NCBI RefSeq assembly: GCF_034702125.1
Contig: NC_085869.1
Coordinates: forward strand, 10,119,086-10,183,085
Direction of reading: 5' to 3'
Origin: Engraulis encrasicolus
Lineage: Eukaryota; Chordata; Actinopteri; Clupeiformes; Engraulidae
DNA: 64,000 nucleotides
The notes under the pieces are model-generated. The model worked only from the letters and a program-made list of their open reading frames with translations. It ran no database searches and had not been told where the DNA came from. A program made the translations under genes and the position numbers. This document shows, in pieces, positions 59,597 to 64,000 of this stretch. Position 1 is the first letter of the stretch, and each line of letters starts with the position of its first letter.

Positions 59597-61600
59597 GTAA
59601 CAACAGTGGATCGTGGAGTCCTCTTATGGGTGCTATTATTACTAGACTAGTATGTGTAGGGCTTGGCATTACACAGGGCTTACGTGCAGGGCTTGACATT
59701 AAAATTTTTCGCTTGCCAGCCATCGTGGCTAGTGGTTTTCCCGCATCACTATCCATCCAGCTATTCTACTAGCCACAAATTTGACAAAAAAAATCTTCTT
59801 TATCATGATACTGTTCATCTACCCTCAGAAGATGAGGAGCTAAAGCAATACTGTAAGATGAGTGCATATCTTTCCATATGGAAATTTAAAAAAAAGAAAC
59901 TGAGTAACTGAGCTTTTTCTTGAACTTAAATACGGTACATACAATTGATACACAAGGGGCAAAGTGCAGAATATAGGCTATTCTGATGTCATACCATAGA
60001 ATAAGCTGCACTGGCTAGGGACACTGGAATTGTTACCAGCCACAGACAAGTTTTCCCAGCCTTTGGCCGGTTTGCAGGTGCCAGTGTCTAGCCCTGGTGT
60101 ATATACAGTATATTCTTGTCATACTGGTATATTATGAAGACTGAAAGAGACTCAAGGTCAGCAGAATTTATATTTCACTCAGAGTAAACACAGAGCATGT
60201 GGTTGTTCTTAATGCTCTCTCTCTGGTCACTGTCCACTGATTTAATCTAGAGTGCAAAAAAAACCCAGATTGAATCTAGAGTGTAAATATACAAACAATA
60301 ATGAGAAGGAGTCAGACATTCCGCTGGCTTTTGTGGAGTCCTCTTATGGATGGGTGTTATTATTGCTAGTATACGGGGCTGTAAATTAACTTTTTTTCCA
60401 TCACTAGCCAATTTGGCTTGTAGATGTTAAATATTACCAGCCACACATACACTCACTCTCCACACATACACAGCCACTCATTCAAAGTGGCTAGTGAGCT
60501 TTCTTTTCCACCAGACAAACTGAAGTTTCACCAGCAATGTGGCCGGTTTGCAGGGATTGATTTAGAGTCCTGCAAGTATATTATTAAGTATTAATATAAA
60601 GTAATAATTCCTGGCATACTAGTATATTATGAACGCTGAACATTAAAAGAGGCTCAAGGTATACAAAAATGTTTTTTTTACTCAGATCGAAAGCAGAGCA
60701 GACGTTTCAGCATGTGGCTGTTCTCAATGCTCTCTCTCTCTCTCTGGTCACAGTCAATAGATTTAATCTCGAATGCATTAAATCTTCAGATTTAATCTAC
60801 AGTGAAAATATACATACAATAATGAGGTGACAGGAGGAGGAGTCAGCCAGCAGTTGCAGATTCAGATATTTTTTTTAAAATATCTGATTTTAAAGACTTT
60901 ATTATGGACAGGACAGTATGAGTGGTAGACAGGAAACGAATGGGGAGAGAGACGGGGAGGGGTCGGCAAAGGACCCGGGCCGGGAATCGAACCCTTGGTC
61001 AGCCACATGGCAGGCGAGTGCCTTACCGGGAAGGCCACGGCAGGGCCAGCCATTGCAGATTTCGTTGGCTTCCTTCTCCCTCCTCATAACCTTCTCAAGA
61101 GTCCTTGAGCAAGACATTACAGTGCACCACCTACTGCTCTCAACATGCTAGTTGGCTCTTTGCATGGTATAGCTCTCCAGCCTTGAGTTGAAGGTGAAGA
61201 TTGTGCAAATCCCAGGAAGAGGTGCAGGACAAAGGCTGACTGTAGTTTCAGAGATAGAGAGGTCTGCAGAAAATCATTTTTGTTTTCTTTTATTATTTCA
61301 TGGCTGGATTACGTTTCGACTTCAACAATGATGAAGACTGTTGAAGTCTAAACGTAATCCAGGCTTCCAGCCTTCCAGCCTTCCCACCATAGAGGTTATA
61401 GAGTGCTGTTGGTAGACAAAAAAGAAAGCCTAAACTAGAAATGCATTCTCACAGAAAATGCTGGAAGCGGGCTTGCCTTTTGGGGCAGAGATGAAACAAA
61501 GTACTATTGAGAAAACAAAGCTAAAAGAAATCTTGGAAAAACTCCATCCACCCAGTCAGAAGTTATGGGCCAAACAATTCAGCCATCTTGGATTCAGCCA
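59597..61600. other. trpm2 intron 7, no further exon found
   Basis: Bases 59690-60100 and 60370-60570 are diverged repeat copies with gccagc/ggctagt words, and the outer words cagggcttgacatt and agtgtctagccctg look like hAT ends. A short hairpin lies at 61300-61362 (ggattacgtttcgacttcaa and its inverse). No continuation of TRPM2 coding was recognised. Confidence 0.5.
60890..61050 (-). mobile_element. tRNA-derived SINE, family 2, copy 2
   Basis: On the minus strand: ggccctgccgtggccttccc head and gggttcgattcccgg box B, with a tail near ataaagtctttaaaa. Same family as 262-420. Confidence 0.75.
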
Positions 61601-61609
61601 TCTTGAAAG

Positions 61610-62975
61610 TGTTGTAGTTCTGCGTTTTGGGGATATACTAAATGACATACATGGTATTTTAAGTTGGCTAAGGAACACTGCATATGATATAATTTTGAAA
61701 ATCAACATGGCTTCGAGCGGGATTCGAACTCACAACCTCCATATCTGTAATCCAGCCCCTTTGCAATTGATATTAAATGACATACAATACATGATATTTG
61801 AAGTTGGCTAAGGAACACTGCATATGATATCATTTTGAAAATCAACATGGCTTTGACTGGGGTTCGAACCCCCAACCTCAATATCTGTAATTCAGCACAT
61901 TTGCCATCCATACTAAATGACATACATGGCATTTTAAGTTGGCCAAGGAACACTGCATATAATATAATTTTGAAAATCAACATGGCTTCGACTGGGGTTC
62001 GAACCCCCAAACTCCATATCTGTAATTCAGCACATTTGCCATTCATACTAAATGACATACATGGCATTTTAAGTCGGCCAAGGAACGCTGCATATGATAT
62101 CATTTTGAAAATCAACATGGCTTCGACTGGGGTTCGAACCCCCAACCTCCATATCTGTAATTCAGCACATTTGCCATCGATACTAAATGACATACATGGT
62201 ATTTTAACTTGGCTAAGGAACACTGCATATGATATAATTTTGAAAATCAGCATCGCTTCAAGTGGGATTCGAACTCTCAATCTCCATATCTCTAATCCAG
62301 CACATTTGCCATTGATAATAAATGACATACATGGCACTTTAAGTTGGCCAAGGAACACTGCATATGATATAATTTTGAAAATCAACATGGCTTTGACTGG
62401 GTTCGAACCCCCAACCTCCATATCTCTAATCCAGCACATTTGCCATTGATAATAAATGACATACATGGCATTTTAAGTTGGCCAAGGAACACTGCATATG
62501 ATATAATTTTGAAAATCAACATGGCTTCGACTGGGGTTCGAACCCCCAAACTCCATATCTGTAATTCAGCACATTTGCCATTCATACTAAATGACATACA
62601 TGGCATTTTAAGTTGGCCAAGGAACACTGCATATGATATAATTTAGAAAATCAACATGGCTTTGACTGGGATTCGAACCCCCAACCTCAATATCTGTAAT
62701 TCAGCACATTTGCCATCCATACTAAATGACATACATGGCATTGCAAGTCGGCCAAGGAACACTGCATATGATATAATTTTGAAAATCAACATGGCTTTGA
62801 CTGGGGTTCGAACCCCCAACCTCAATATCTGTAATTCAGCACATTTGCCATTCATACTAAATGACATACATGACATTTTAAGTTGGCCAAGGAACACTGC
62901 ATATGATATAATTTAGAAAATCAACATGGCTTCGGGTGGGATTCGAACCCTCAACCTCCATATCTCTAATGTAGC
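61610..62975 (-). repeat. Satellite of ten 135-bp units carrying a tRNA box B
   Basis: Ggttcgaaccc-type motifs occur at 61721, 61861, 61996, 62131, 62266, 62400, 62535, 62670, 62805 and 62940; spacing is 135 bp except for the first (140). Each unit also has ccatatctgtaattcagcac and ggaacactgcatatgatat. Because 135 is a multiple of 3, long open frames appear on both strands (204 and 254 codons); they are artefacts. Confidence 0.92.
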
Positions 62976-63012
62976 AACATGCATTACCACTAAGCCAAGC
63001 AGCTAGCTGTCA
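62930..63012 (-). repeat. tRNA-like head closing the 135-bp array
   Basis: The minus strand reads gctgcttggcttagtggtaa (box A) through to gggttcgaatcccacc (box B), the order of a tRNA-derived SINE promoter. Only this last unit has box A. A functional tRNA is unlikely because the acceptor ends do not pair. Confidence 0.65.
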
Positions 63013-64000
63013 TGCACAGTCCAGCAAGACTATATCACATTGCATTGCAGAGCTGAACAATAGACTTCTAGAATGGTTGCTCGCACCTGCTCGTTAAGAA
63101 TAGAATCTTGAGACAGTGACAGTTGAAATGGAACACTTCATTGACAGCACCTGTTCTGAATGACAGTTAGTATTGAGCTCTAAACAGGGGAGAAAATGAG
63201 AATGAGTTTTTTGTCTTTACAACATCGTTGTAAAAAAACTAAAAGGAGTTGGCACGTGTCCTTTTCACAGATCGGAGTCATGCTTGTGATCTCTCTAACA
63301 GTCTTTGAATGAAGTTTATAGGTTAAAGGGTTCAGGCACAAATGGACCTCCGTGTGGGACATGCGCTGATCTCTTGAAAAATGCATTTTTGGAAAGACTG
63401 GGATTCTCCATAGACCTAGGCCTGTTTTTTTTACAAACCTGCCATTTAAAAAGTATTGGGAGTTGGGAGATGAAACTTTCACAATTTGGAGACATCTCAT
63501 AGAGCTCGCTAACAACGCGTCAACTAAACTTCTAGGTGAAAGTGTTGATGTTTTATGACCGAAAAAGCCTCCTACACTCTAATCTTTAGAGTGGCGGAAT
63601 TTTGGTTCATGGAGGTTCCACCACTGTTTTGAATGGGGACCCAGGCTTTAACAAAATCGCCAAAAACGGGAAAACGACAAGAGACACGGAGAAGCCTATA
63701 ACTATACGCGATCTCCAAGCCAAGCCGGTCGTTTTAGTGTTTGAACGGTGTCTCTATCTCGAAAGGCCTAGGAGGAGATCCATTTTCTATTTTACTGCTG
63801 CCCTGCACAAGACCAATAATAAAACAGGACTTAGAGATTACTATAAACGGGCCTTGCTCTGCAAGGGCCATGCTCTGCATGGTCCTTGCTCCGCAAGCCC
63901 GCTTAATAATGGCAAATGCTAACGGAATTTTGCAAAGCAACTTCCTTTCAGCGTAGCCCCATAATGCACACCGCACCTTCTGAGGCACACTGTAATAGTC
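63013..64000. other. Gene-free right edge
   Basis: Probably still intronic to trpm2. Bases 63590-63990 look like part of a dispersed repeat (aggcctagg, and ggccttgctctgcaagggcc as a small palindrome). No exon was recognised. Confidence 0.45.

Noticed and set aside
61702..62466. 254-codon minus and 204-codon plus open frames
   Set aside because: Both come from the 135-bp satellite, whose period is a multiple of 3; no protein family is recognisable.
62930..63012. Functional tRNA gene
   Set aside because: Box A and box B are present, but the acceptor stem does not pair and the sequence closes a repeat array; a SINE-type tRNA relic is more likely.
59597..64000. Search for trpm2 exon 8 in the remaining sequence
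   Set aside because: No stretch resembling the next MHR part of TRPM2 with splice sites was found; intron 7 appears to run past the window.

Overview
This is nuclear DNA from a teleost fish; the species cannot be named from the sequence. The evidence is split genes with GT-AG introns, very long (GT)n, (GATA)n and (CT)n microsatellites, tRNA-derived fish SINEs, a CR1/L2-type LINE, many small hAT-like elements with 8-bp target duplications, a tandem array of RING/B-box/PRY-SPRY TRIM genes, and the 5' part of a trpm2 cation-channel gene.

Left third (1-24 kb): a minus-strand TRIM cluster. Two paralogues are complete and intact (11393-15855 and 18557-22139). Each has six exons of identical lengths (387, 96, 231, 23, 119 and 542 nt) and encodes 465 residues. 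A third copy shows only its RING/B-box exon (449-835), because the rest lies beyond the left edge. A perfect IRF/ISRE-type site lies about 60 bp upstream of that third start. Between the third and first copies are repeats, a minisatellite that looks derived from a SPRY exon, and a duplicated SPRY 3' end.

Middle (24-41 kb): mostly mobile-element debris around a broken multi-exon minus-strand gene of a family I cannot name (29932-36756). One of its introns holds a 5'-truncated LINE with an intact reverse transcriptase segment. The 3' part of that LINE is split by a 1.9-kb TA-flanked element, which itself carries a hAT-like MITE and a 12-bp tandem array. A second near-identical copy of the 1.9-kb element lies at 42973-44933. 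A 1.8-kb hAT-like element at 38485-40257 contains a decayed mariner-like element.

Right third (41-60 kb): the plus-strand trpm2 gene. Seven exons between 46850 and 59596 join in frame to 376 residues that cover the N-terminal MHR1/2 (SLOG-like) region. Two further candidate 5' exons (41694 and 45551) join in frame to it. The channel and NUDT9-H domains lie beyond the right edge. Its introns are full of small DNA transposons with clean target duplications, and intron 5 contains tandem copies of the end of exon 5 including the splice donor.

Far right (61.6-63.0 kb): ten 135-bp tandem units, each carrying a tRNA box-B sequence, ending in a whole tRNA-like head. No CRISPR, operon, viral gene or classical tRNA/rRNA gene was seen.
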